This document shows, piece after piece, positions 1 to 7,300 of a stretch of 7,571 bases of DNA. Positions within the stretch are counted from its first letter, which is position 1. Each line of letters opens with the position of its first letter. Both the position numbers and the translations under genes were made by a program. The notes beneath the pieces are model-generated. The model saw only the letters and a list, made by a program, of their open reading frames with translations. It did no database searches and was not told the origin of the DNA. The stretch covers positions 1-7,571 of the forward strand of contig JAQBQL010000246.1 of assembly GCA_028287035.1 (NCBI GenBank). The letters are read 5' to 3'. This DNA is from Labilithrix sp. (lineage in GTDB: Bacteria; Myxococcota; Polyangia; Polyangiales; Polyangiaceae).

Positions 1-1
1 C

Positions 2-1306
2 GATCCCGCCGACGCGCTCGGCTGGCTCGACGCCGGCATCGCGCGCGCGCCGCGCCTTGCCGAGCTGCGGTGGGAACGCGCCCGGCGCCGGCTCGAGGCG
101 GGACGCGTGACGGATGCGCGCGTCGACTTCCAGGAGCTCGAGGCGCTCGCACGCGGCGCACGCGACCGCCACGACGTGCTGCGCCGGGCCGGCGACGTGT
201 ACCGCGCGGTCGGTCTCGGCGGCGACGCGGCCATCCTCTACGAGCGCGCGCTCCTCTATCGCCCCGACGATCCGGCGGCCCTCGCCGGGCTCGGGGCCTC
301 GCTCGCCGCCGAGGGTCGCATGGCGCGCGGCGCCGCCGTGCTCGCTCACGCCATCGACCTCGCCGAGGCGCGCGGGCTCCCCTTCGCCTGGATGCTCCTC
401 GAGCTCGGGCGCGTCCTCGGAGAGCGTCTCGGCGACCGGCCCGCCGCCGTCGCGCGGCTCCGTGACATCCCCGACGAGGCGCCCGAGGCGATCGACGCGC
501 GCGGGCTCGAGGGCCGCCTGCGCGCGCAGCTCGGCGATGCCGCCGGCGCGTCGCTCGCCTACGCCCGCATGCGCGAGCGCGCCGGCGCCGAGCGACGGTC
601 CCTGCCCTGGCTCGTCGAGGCCGCACGCTTCGAGGAGGAGCGCGGAAATCGCGAGGCGGCGCAGCGCCACCTCGCGGTCGCGGTGAGCATCGCCCCGAAC
701 GAAGCCGCGCTCGAGGCGCAGTATCGTGAGGTCGGCCTCCGCATCGCCCAGGCCGCCGGGATCCGCGCCACCACGGCGGCGCGTGCCGACGCGTGGCGCC
801 GCGACTACGAGGAGCGGCCGGTCACGATCGAGGAGCGCGAGGCCCCGTCGTCGGCGCGCGTGCTGCCGCCCATCGAGAGCGAGTCGCTCGACGACGGTCC
901 GACGATCGCGCTGAACGGGCCCCTCGAGCCTCCCGCCCCGCCTCCCGCGACGGAGCAGCCGCGGGAGCGCTCGCTCGTCGATCTCGGCGCGGGCGCAGAC
1001 GACGAGCCCCTCGGCGACGCCGAGGACGAGGCGCGCGTCGAGTCGCTCACCCGGACCCTCCAGGGCAACCCGAGCGACGACGCGGTAGTCGACGAGCTCG
1101 TCACGCTGCTGTCGCGCCTCGGCCGCAGCATGGATCTTCTCGCGCTCCTTTCGGCCCGTCTCGAGGACGCCCCGCCCGACCGGCGTGAGGCGCTCCTTCC
1201 CCGCCACCGCGAGGTGCTCGCCACGCTCGAGCGCGAGGCCCGCGCGGCGGGGCGCGAGATGGAAGCCGATCTCTTCCGGATGTCCCGCGAGGCAGCCGAG
1301 AGCTGA
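2..1306 (+). CDS. TPR-repeat protein, C-terminal part (5' end outside window)
   Basis: The reading frame is open from base 2 with no stop. The first in-frame start-like codon (GTG at 107) lies inside continuous repeat sequence, so I treat the gene as cut by the window edge; 434 residues are visible. Residues about 1-235 form alpha-helical TPR-like repeats. Clear units run from about 56 (Asp-Val-Tyr-Arg helix, then Ala-Ile-Leu-Tyr-Glu-Arg-Ala-Leu and Pro-Asp-Asp) to about 234 (Ala-Pro-Asn-Glu). Residues about 265-340 are an acidic, Pro-rich linker that is probably disordered. Residues about 346-429 return to helices. TPR arrays normally bind other proteins, and no catalytic motif is visible. 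No signal peptide can be judged because the N-terminus is missing. It converges with the minus-strand operon and is not part of it. Specific function is not recognised; the TPR fold is well supported. Confidence 0.88.
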   Translation, partial: DPADALGWLDAGIARAPRLAELRWERARRRLEAGRVTDARVDFQELEALARGARDRHDVLRRAGDVYRAVGLGGDAAILYERALLYRPDDPAALAGLGASLAAEGRMARGAAVLAHAIDLAEARGLPFAWMLLELGRVLGERLGDRPAAVARLRDIPDEAPEAIDARGLEGRLRAQLGDAAGASLAYARMRERAGAERRSLPWLVEAARFEEERGNREAAQRHLAVAVSIAPNEAALEAQYREVGLRIAQAAGIRATTAARADAWRRDYEERPVTIEEREAPSSARVLPPIESESLDDGPTIALNGPLEPPAPPPATEQPRERSLVDLGAGADDEPLGDAEDEARVESLTRTLQGNPSDDAVVDELVTLLSRLGRSMDLLALLSARLEDAPPDRREALLPRHREVLATLEREARAAGREMEADLFRMSREAAES

Positions 1307-1330
1307 CGCTCCGGCGGCGCGACGGTCAGC
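1302..1330. other. Convergent gene junction with short inverted repeat
   Basis: The two tail-to-tail genes both end in TGA and are separated by only 19 bases (1307-1325). A perfect 6-base inverted repeat, GCTGAC at 1302-1307 and GTCAGC at 1325-1330, includes both stop codons and encloses a 17-base GC-rich loop. There is no T-tract on either strand, and part of the symmetry follows simply from both genes ending in GCTGA or GGCTGA. A weak two-way transcription stop is possible, but the sequence does not prove one. Confidence 0.3.
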
Positions 1331-1895
1331 CGGCGAGCGCCGCGCGCACGTCGACGAGCGCCGCGTCCACCTCGCTCACGTCGAGCTTGCAGGCGACGGC
1401 GAGGCGCTGCAGGACGTGGTGCTCGACCTCGCTCACGTCGTCGCTCACCTGCGCGACGAGCGCCGCGATGCGGATCACCTCGCGGCCGTGCTCGGCGCGG
1501 AGGAGGCCCTCACCGATGCGCGCGAGCCGGCGTTCGAGGCCGTCCTCCTCGAGCTGATCGGCAAGATCGGAGCAGAGGTCCGCGACGTGGCTCTGCGAGA
1601 CGACGCCCCCGCAGGCGGCGGTGACGATGCGCTCGAAGGTCCGGCGCTCCTCGTCGTCGAAGACGCCGTCCGCGGTCGCCACGATGTACGCGCCCTCCAC
1701 GATGCTCTCGAAGAGCGCCGCGGCGTGCGGGTCGAAGCCGGTGGGGACCGTCGCCTCGTCGCTCGGGCGCGACCCGTAGGAGGCGGCGGCGAGGGTGAGG
1801 ATCGAACGATCGCGGCTCCGCTCGGTCGCGTCGTAGGTGCCGTGCGGCGTCCGCGCGACGCGCGCGAGGAGATTCACCTTGTCGTCCGTCAGCAT
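1326..1895 (-). CDS. TerB-like (tellurite resistance TerB family) protein
   Basis: The protein is 189 residues from the ATG at 1895 and ends in Arg-Ala-Ala-Leu-Ala-Gly. It is predicted all-helical and soluble, with no signal peptide. Residues about 60-185 resemble the TerB/DjlA-N-like helical fold. The motif ATADGVFDDEER (about 74-84) is the hallmark Ala-Asp-Gly...Glu turn. A second, degenerate copy (VSDDVSEVEHHVLQRLA, from about residue 150) matches the internal two-fold repeat of that family. TerB-type domains are linked to tellurite or stress responses and membrane-associated complexes, but many family members have nothing to do with tellurite, and no other ter gene is present here. An in-frame GTG at 1934 would overlap the upstream stop (GTGA) and add 13 residues. 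I reject it because those codons (TCT, AGA twice, GCA, GAA) are unlike the G/C-ending codons of the rest. It is the last gene of the minus-strand run. Family call moderate; function unknown. Confidence 0.78.
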   Translation of the reverse strand: MLTDDKVNLLARVARTPHGTYDATERSRDRSILTLAAASYGSRPSDEATVPTGFDPHAAALFESIVEGAYIVATADGVFDDEERRTFERIVTAACGGVVSQSHVADLCSDLADQLEEDGLERRLARIGEGLLRAEHGREVIRIAALVAQVSDDVSEVEHHVLQRLAVACKLDVSEVDAALVDVRAALAG

Positions 1896-1930
1896 GGGTC
1901 TTTCTGCGCTCCCGTTCGCGAGTCTAGACG
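1896..1930 (-). other. Short spacer before the TerB-like gene, with overlapping palindromes
   Basis: This is the only real spacer inside the minus-strand run if the ATG at 1895 is the start. It has less G/C in third-position phase than its neighbours. It holds the 8-base palindrome GTCTAGAC (1922-1929), overlapped by GACGTC (1927-1932), which runs into the stop codon of the upstream gene. A purine stretch (AGAAAG on the minus strand) a few bases before the ATG is the only possible ribosome binding site near it; GGGAG lies about 13 bases upstream, too far to be ideal. No promoter-like pair of boxes is evident. Confidence 0.4.
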
Positions 1931-3796
1931 TCACCGCGCCTGCGGATCGAGCAGGATCTCGATGCTTCCGTTGGTGTCGGTGACCGCCTGCGCGATCTCG
2001 ACGGCCGGCGGGCCGCGCCCCGGCAGCTCGGCGAACACCTGCACGACGGCGCGGATGATCGGATTGCCGACGTCGCTCGGGTCACGGATGAAGAACGCGA
2101 TCCGCGCGGGCGCAGGGACCACCACGTCGCCGACGTCGACCTGCGCGCCCGAGAAGCTCCGCGCCTGGACGATGCGCGGGAACGACGTCCCCTCCTGCGG
2201 CTCGACCTGGAGGTCGTACGCGCCCGGATCGAGCTCGAACCGGAACACCCCTTCCGCGTCGGTGCGCGTCATCGCGGGCCGCGGGGTCACCGCCTGGCTC
2301 GACGTGGTCGGGGCGGTCGGCAGCGCGCGCACGACGGCCTCGGAAAGCGGGCGGCCATCGGCGAGCCGCGCCCGCCCCACGGCAATGGTGCGCGCCGGCG
2401 GGCGGAAGGTCTTCGCGAGGATCTGCGTGGTGTCGACGGTGTCACGCGTCTTCGCGCGTCCCGTACCCTCGAGCGGCTCGATGACCACGTCGTAGGTCCC
2501 CGGCGGCAGCACGGTCGTGAAGCGCCCGATGTCGTCGGTGCTCACCACGGCCGCGTACTTGAGCGTCGTGTCGAGCGTGGGCGTCGCGGTGGTCGAGCTG
2601 GTCTTCAGGACCGCCGTGCTCGTGAAGGCGACGCGCGAGGGGACGCCGATCAGCGCGCCATCCCCTTGCGCGACCACGCCATTGAACGTGATCGGCGCGG
2701 GCAGGACCGGGAACTCGAGGTTCGCGAAGCCGAAGCCGCCGCCGTTGATGATCGCGCTCTCCAGGCGCGGCACGCCGATCCAGCTCGCGGGCGGGCTGAT
2801 GACGACGTCGACGCCCTCGGTGAGCGCGGGGACGTCCTGCTGGCGGAAGCCGATGGTGTGGAGCACCGCCGTCGAGGTCGTTCCCGAGAGCGTCTTCAGG
2901 GTCGAGATGCGCCGACCGTTCGCGTGCTGCGCGATCCACACCTGGAAGCCATCGAGCCCGTCGCGCCGCGTGATCGTGGTGGTGCGGGTCTGTCCGGTCT
3001 CGTCGTCGAGCGGCCGCGGCAGCGAGCCGGGGGCGGCGCCCGGGTGCGCCTCGGGATCGGCCTCGGCGGCGGTGCCGATGGTGAAGTTGTCGATGATGGG
3101 CTCCCGGACCGCGATGGCCGAGTAGACAGGCGGGAAGTACGCGTCGTAGGGCGGCTCGGGCGCGGCGATGCGCAGGTACGAGCCGACCGAGACCGCCTCG
3201 GCGTACGTGACCTCGGGCGTTGCGTCGCGCGTCGGCGCGATCATCCGCGACGAGGTCTGCACGCCGGTGAGCGGCAGTCCGAGCGCCCGCGCCTCCTCCT
3301 GCGCGTCGGGACCGAACGGCACGAACGTGACGCGGACCGGCACGGAGAACCCCGTGGGCAGCGGGTAGCCGACCGCCACCGAGGCCTCGTGCGTCACCAG
3401 GTACTTCCCCTGCGCCGACACGAGCTCCGGGAGCTGCACGCAGGAAGGCGGCGTGCAGCGCCGGTTCGGGACCACCGAGGAGGGCGAGAGCACGTCGTTG
3501 TTGCTGAGCGCGAAGACGCGTCCCGGGGCGTAGAACGACGAGTCGGGGACGTTCACGACGAGCGTGAAAGGAAACGTCGGGAGCCCGGCGGTGCACACGT
3601 CGCGCGTCGCGATCGTGACGCACGTGGGCACGCTCGTCGTGACGCCGGCCTGGCTCGTGGCGTAGACGCTGCACGCCGGCTTGCCGGGTCCGCACTCGTT
3701 GACCGGGCCGGCGGGGATCGGGGTGCCGACGACCGGCGCGCACGACGCGGCGAGGACCAAGGCGAGCGCGGCGAGCGCGGCGGCGCGGCGCTTCAA
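1931..3796 (-). CDS. Lipoprotein with carboxypeptidase-regulatory-like beta-sandwich domains
   Basis: The protein is 621 residues from a TTG start at 3796. This start gives an ideal lipoprotein signal: MKRR, then a hydrophobic Ala/Leu stretch, then LAASC with the lipid-modified Cys at 19. A GAGG lies 10 bases upstream, and the TTG overlaps the preceding stop (TTGA). Longer in-frame starts only add an Arg-rich stretch that is the antisense of the upstream gene's Asp-rich tail. After processing, six Cys (35, 42, 59, 68, 114, 119) cluster at the N-terminus, suggesting up to three disulphides. The middle is beta-rich. Three carboxypeptidase-regulatory or CnaB-like sandwich modules follow at about 369-444, 470-540 and 564-621. 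The first two carry the closing signature Leu-x-Pro-Gly-x-Tyr-Asp...Glu-Pro-x-Glu-Gly-Thr. The last ends at Leu-Asp-Pro-Gln-Ala-Arg, before that strand. These modules are structural or binding folds, not enzymes. Likely anchored in the outer membrane or at the surface; partner unknown. Confidence 0.87.
   Translation of the reverse strand: MKRRAAALAALALVLAASCAPVVGTPIPAGPVNECGPGKPACSVYATSQAGVTTSVPTCVTIATRDVCTAGLPTFPFTLVVNVPDSSFYAPGRVFALSNNDVLSPSSVVPNRRCTPPSCVQLPELVSAQGKYLVTHEASVAVGYPLPTGFSVPVRVTFVPFGPDAQEEARALGLPLTGVQTSSRMIAPTRDATPEVTYAEAVSVGSYLRIAAPEPPYDAYFPPVYSAIAVREPIIDNFTIGTAAEADPEAHPGAAPGSLPRPLDDETGQTRTTTITRRDGLDGFQVWIAQHANGRRISTLKTLSGTTSTAVLHTIGFRQQDVPALTEGVDVVISPPASWIGVPRLESAIINGGGFGFANLEFPVLPAPITFNGVVAQGDGALIGVPSRVAFTSTAVLKTSSTTATPTLDTTLKYAAVVSTDDIGRFTTVLPPGTYDVVIEPLEGTGRAKTRDTVDTTQILAKTFRPPARTIAVGRARLADGRPLSEAVVRALPTAPTTSSQAVTPRPAMTRTDAEGVFRFELDPGAYDLQVEPQEGTSFPRIVQARSFSGAQVDVGDVVVPAPARIAFFIRDPSDVGNPIIRAVVQVFAELPGRGPPAVEIAQAVTDTNGSIEILLDPQAR
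3793..3796 (-). promoter_or_regulatory. TTGA stop/start overlap between the two lipoprotein genes
   Basis: On the minus strand the TGA ending the small lipoprotein gene (3795-3793) overlaps the TTG start of the larger one (3796-3794). A GAGG ribosome-binding-like sequence sits about 10 bases upstream, inside the 3' end of the first gene. Such 4-base overlaps usually mean the ribosome that ends one gene re-initiates on the next, keeping the two products in step. TTG is a weak initiator, so the second protein probably depends on translation of the first. Confidence 0.65.
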
Positions 3797-4374
3797 TGCA
3801 CGCCAGCCTCGGCATCGGCGTCGCTTCCGGCGTCGACGCCGCCGTCCAGCGAGGGGCACACCGAGTCGCCGTTCGGGTTGTAGAACCACACCGCGATGTC
3901 ACCGCCGGGCGGCTCCTCCGGGGTGTGGGCGCTCTTGCCGTCGCGCGCGTTCAGCGTGAGCGCGACCACGACCTCGATGGTGTGACAGCGCGACAGATCG
4001 GCGGGGGGCGGGATCGAGATGTTGAGGCGGCGCGTACGCTCGCCGGGATCGTTGCCGTTGAACGGCCAGCTCGTGGGCGCCTCGACGAGGCCCTCGCCGG
4101 TGAGCGGGTTGTAGTCGATGAAGGTCGCCGACGCGACGCTGACCGACGGGTCGGCGAGCTCCACCTGCAGGCTCAACAGCGTCGGGAACTCGCGCAGGAT
4201 CGCGCTCGCCGACGGGACGAGCGTCGCCTCGAGGATGATCGGCCGCGTCGCGGGCAGCCGCGGGATGTCACCCGAGGGCTGCGCGATCACGCACGCCTGC
4301 GAGACGGCGAGCAGGAGCGCGGACGCCACGGCAGCCGCGGCGGCGCGGCGAACGAGGAGGGAGGCGCGCGCCAT
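3793..4374 (-). CDS. Small lipoprotein with Asp/Ala-rich tail, hypothetical
   Basis: The protein is 193 residues from the ATG at 4374. The N-terminus (MARASLLVRR, an Ala/Val/Leu hydrophobic core, then AVSQAC) is a classical lipoprotein signal peptide with the lipidated Cys at 28. An in-frame GTG at 4380 would add two residues and overlap the upstream TGA as GTGA; either start leaves the signal intact. The mature part (about 35-175) looks beta-rich and contains two more Cys (130 and 173) that could pair. The last 15 or so residues (GGVDAGSDADAEAGVH) are an Asp/Ala/Gly-rich low-complexity tail of a kind common in lipoproteins of Polyangia-type myxobacteria. I recognise no enzyme motif or named family. 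It lies between the TPR gene (2-base gap) and a second lipoprotein gene (4-base overlap), so it probably works with one or both at the envelope. The gene is well supported; its function is unknown. Confidence 0.85.
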   Translation of the reverse strand: MARASLLVRRAAAAAVASALLLAVSQACVIAQPSGDIPRLPATRPIILEATLVPSASAILREFPTLLSLQVELADPSVSVASATFIDYNPLTGEGLVEAPTSWPFNGNDPGERTRRLNISIPPPADLSRCHTIEVVVALTLNARDGKSAHTPEEPPGGDIAVWFYNPNGDSVCPSLDGGVDAGSDADAEAGVH

Positions 4375-4380
4375 CGTCAC
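4374..4380 (-). promoter_or_regulatory. Coupled stop/start (GTGACGATG) between TPR gene and small lipoprotein gene
   Basis: On the minus strand the TPR gene ends with TGA at 4379-4377 and the next gene's ATG follows after two bases (4374-4372). A GTG overlapping the stop (4380-4378) is in the same frame and could also start the protein. No good Shine-Dalgarno sequence is visible just upstream, which points to re-initiation by ribosomes finishing the TPR gene. Confidence 0.6.
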
Positions 4381-7300
4381 ACCGGCGCCGTTCCGGAGGC
4401 GCTGAAGGGAAAACGCTGGGACTGCGGGCTCGGCACGTGCCAGCGCGCGTCGGCGTACTCGGGGCGCACCGCGAGACGATAGAGGTCGGCGAGCGACGGA
4501 AGCTCCGCGCACAGGTGCGCGAGGCCGCCCGGTCGGTCGAGCAGGCTCGCGTCGAGTGCGGGGTGCTCGCCCACCACGAGACGCGCGGCGTGCGCGAAGT
4601 CACCCGTGAGGTACATGCCGACGCGCCGGCCGCTCTGGTTGGCGCGCTCGAGCACCAGGTCGAAGGGCGTCTCGTCGTCTCCGCCGAGCAGCTCCTTCAG
4701 CCGGCGCTGGGCACGGGGCGCGAGCGCCTGCCAGAGCATGTCGGCCAGGTTCGCGTGCGCGCGTTCCATCTTGATGCGGCCGGGAGGCCCGAAGGATCCG
4801 AGGAGCACGTCCCAGAGGAGGCGGCCCTCGGCCTCGGGCAGGCCAACCGCGAGTGCGTTCTGCTCGATCACCGACGCGAGCGCATGGCCGAGCATCCAGC
4901 GAACGTCGGGGCTGTCGTCCTTCGCGTCGCCCGCGAGGATCGCCGACGGGCTCTGGAGGAGCGCCACGGTCAGGGTCAGCGGGCCCTGCGCGCGCCGGTG
5001 ATAGAGCGCGAACCGCGGCGTGTCGAGGAGGCGTAGCGCCACCTCGTAGAGGCGCGAGAGCGTCGACATGGGGCCGGGCGCGACGCGCTCGACGCCCGTC
5101 ATGCGGTAGGCGGTCGCCGGCTTCGCGAAGAGCGCGTTCGCCCCCTCCCACACGATCCCGAGCGCCTCGCCCGCCACCTCGCGGGAGTGACGCGTCAGCA
5201 GCGCCAGCATGCCGGGCTGCGTGCTCTGGGCGGAGAGCGGCGGCGGCGCCGCCGCGACTTGCTTCGGGTCGAACGCGCGGAGCACGTGGTCGATGGCGCG
5301 GACGTAGTTGAGGTTCTTGTCGATGACCGCCGCCTCGCGCAGCGCCGCGAGCCGCTTCATGTCTCCAGGCCGCAGCTCGACCGCTTGCCGGCGCACCTTG
5401 AGGAGCATGGCGGAGCGCGAAGCGTCCCCGGCGAGCAGCTCGTCCAGCGCGTCGGCGGCGGCAAGCGACCCCTCGCGGAGCGCGCTCGCGAGCAGGCGCT
5501 CGCCCTCCTCGCGGTCGCCCGCCGCGAGCTTGAGGCGCGCCTCCGTGAGGAGCGGCGCGTGGCGGTCGAGCGGTGAGAAGGCGGAGACCGCGGTGACACC
5601 GCCGGCCGGCTGGGGCGGAGGATCGGTGCGCGTGCGCTCGACGAGCTCCGGCACCTGGACGACGGGCGTGGCGGGCACGTCGCTCAGGGGCTGGGAAGGC
5701 GACGCCGACGAGGGTCGGGCGTCCGGGACGGTCGCCGGCGGGGACGCGTCGGACGAAGGAGGCGCGGCCGGCAGGTGGCCGATGACGGCGAGCGGCGCGG
5801 GCGCCCCGGGGGCGGCGGCGGTGGGGTTCACCTGCTGCATCGGGGCCGGCCAGCCGGGCGGAGGCGTCGGCAGCGGCGACACCTGCCGGATGGGAGGCAT
5901 GGACGAGACGGAGCGCGGAAGCTCGGAGGCGGGCGGGCGCGAGCGGAACCCGCCGAGCTGCTCCTGCAGCATCGTCGCGAGCTCCGGCGGCGCGGCGGCG
6001 ATGGCCTCGCGCAGCGTGCGGTCGGCCTCGATGCGCTCGGAGGGGACCTTCGAGTCGAAGAGCGCGCGCGCGAGCTGCGCCAGCACCTCGGCCTTCTCGT
6101 TGCCGTCGAGCGCGTCGGCGAGCCCGCGCAGCACGGTGCGCGCCCGGGTCATGTCGCGCGACACGAACGAGACCTGGGCGAGGCGCCGGAGGGCCTCGAC
6201 GCGCGTCTCCGGATCCTTCGCGGCCTCGTTCAGGAACTGCAGCACCGAGTCCCCGTCGCCGAGGTTCTCGGCGGCATCGGCGGCGGCGAGCGCCACGCGG
6301 CCCGGCCGGCGCAGCCCGAGCAGGTTGCCGTAGACGGCGTCGACGAAGAACCGGACCGCCTCGTCGTGACGACCCGCCGCCGCGGCGCGCTCCGCGATGC
6401 CCAGCGAGACGAGCGCCTGCGTGCCTATCGCCGCGTGGCAGGCGCGGAGCGTGGCCTCGCCGGACCCCGGCTCGCCGACATCCTCCGCCTCGGCGACGAG
6501 GAAGGCGCAGAGCGCGAGATCCTCCGGCTCGAGGCCGCGCCCGCGCATGAGCGGCGCGAGCGACGTGACGGTGACGAGCGCGTCCTCGCGGTTTCCGGGG
6601 CCGCGCATGCGGTACTCGAGCCCGCGCGCGAAGAGCTGCGTCGACGGGACCTCGGGGGCGAGCCGCGCCGCGTCCTTGGCGCGCGCGAGCGATAGATCGG
6701 TGTCCCCGGCGCGCGCCGCGGCCTGCGCGGCCTCGACGAGCAGCTCGCTCCGGATCCGCGGGTCGTCCTGAGAGGAGCGAGCGAGCGCCTCGAGCGCCGC
6801 CCCGAGCTCCACCGGATCCTGCGACGCTCGCCCGATCGCGACGCGCGCCTCGGCGATCGCCGACGACACCGCAGGACGATCGAGGAGCGGCACCAGCGCG
6901 AGGCGCGCTCCCGGGAGGTCCCCCGCGTGGAGGAGCACGCGCACCTGGCGCGCGCCGAGCGCCTCCTGCTCGGCCGGATCGCTCGCCTGCGCCGCGAGCT
7001 CGCGCAGCAGCGGCAGGGCCCGCGCCGGCGCCCCCCCCTTCTCGTAGAGGTCGACGAGCCAGCGCTGCGCGCTGACGTGGCCCGGCGTCTCGCGGAGGAG
7101 CTGCTCGAGCTCGCGCGCCGCCTCGTCGTGACGCCCGAGCCGCTGCTCGAGGATCGCGGCGCGCCGCAGGCGGATCGCGCGGAGCGTGTCCTTCTCGGTG
7201 CCGGCCTCGGCGAGGCGCAGCGCGCGGCGGGCGAGGTGCTCGGCGAGATCGTCGTAGCTCGCGCGTGCGACGAGGAGCGCCTCGATCGCCACGTCGGCCT

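Noticed and set aside
1307..1339. GC-rich hairpin candidate CGCTC...GAGCG in the convergent gap as a classical terminator
   Set aside because: The stem needs a bulge and there is no T-tract on either strand, so it is no better than expected in such GC-rich DNA.
1326..1895. Tellurite resistance operon
   Set aside because: Only a TerB-like domain is present; no TerC, TerD, TerZ or similar gene is in the window, so a resistance role cannot be claimed.
1185..2495. Open frame of 436 codons on the + strand
   Set aside because: It is antisense to the TerB-like gene and the lipoprotein gene. Its product is Arg/Ala-rich low complexity, as expected from GC-rich DNA read in the opposite frame; the minus-strand frames have signal peptides and domains.
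2666..3883. Open frame of 405 codons on the + strand opposite the large lipoprotein
   Set aside because: Arg/Gly/Asp-rich product with no domain-like pattern; a shadow of the real minus-strand gene.
3797..3889. Upstream ATG start for the large lipoprotein, adding 31 residues with an Arg-rich stretch
   Set aside because: The Arg run is the other-frame reading of the Asp/Ala-rich tail of the preceding gene, and it would put a long charged stretch before a perfect lipoprotein signal.
4375..4512. Upstream start for the small lipoprotein at 4512
   Set aside because: It lies wholly inside the TPR gene's C-terminal coding region and would bury the signal peptide behind 46 residues.
5308..6695. Long + strand open frames opposite the large TPR gene
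   Set aside because: Overlapping antisense frames with biased composition; stops are rare by chance at this GC content.
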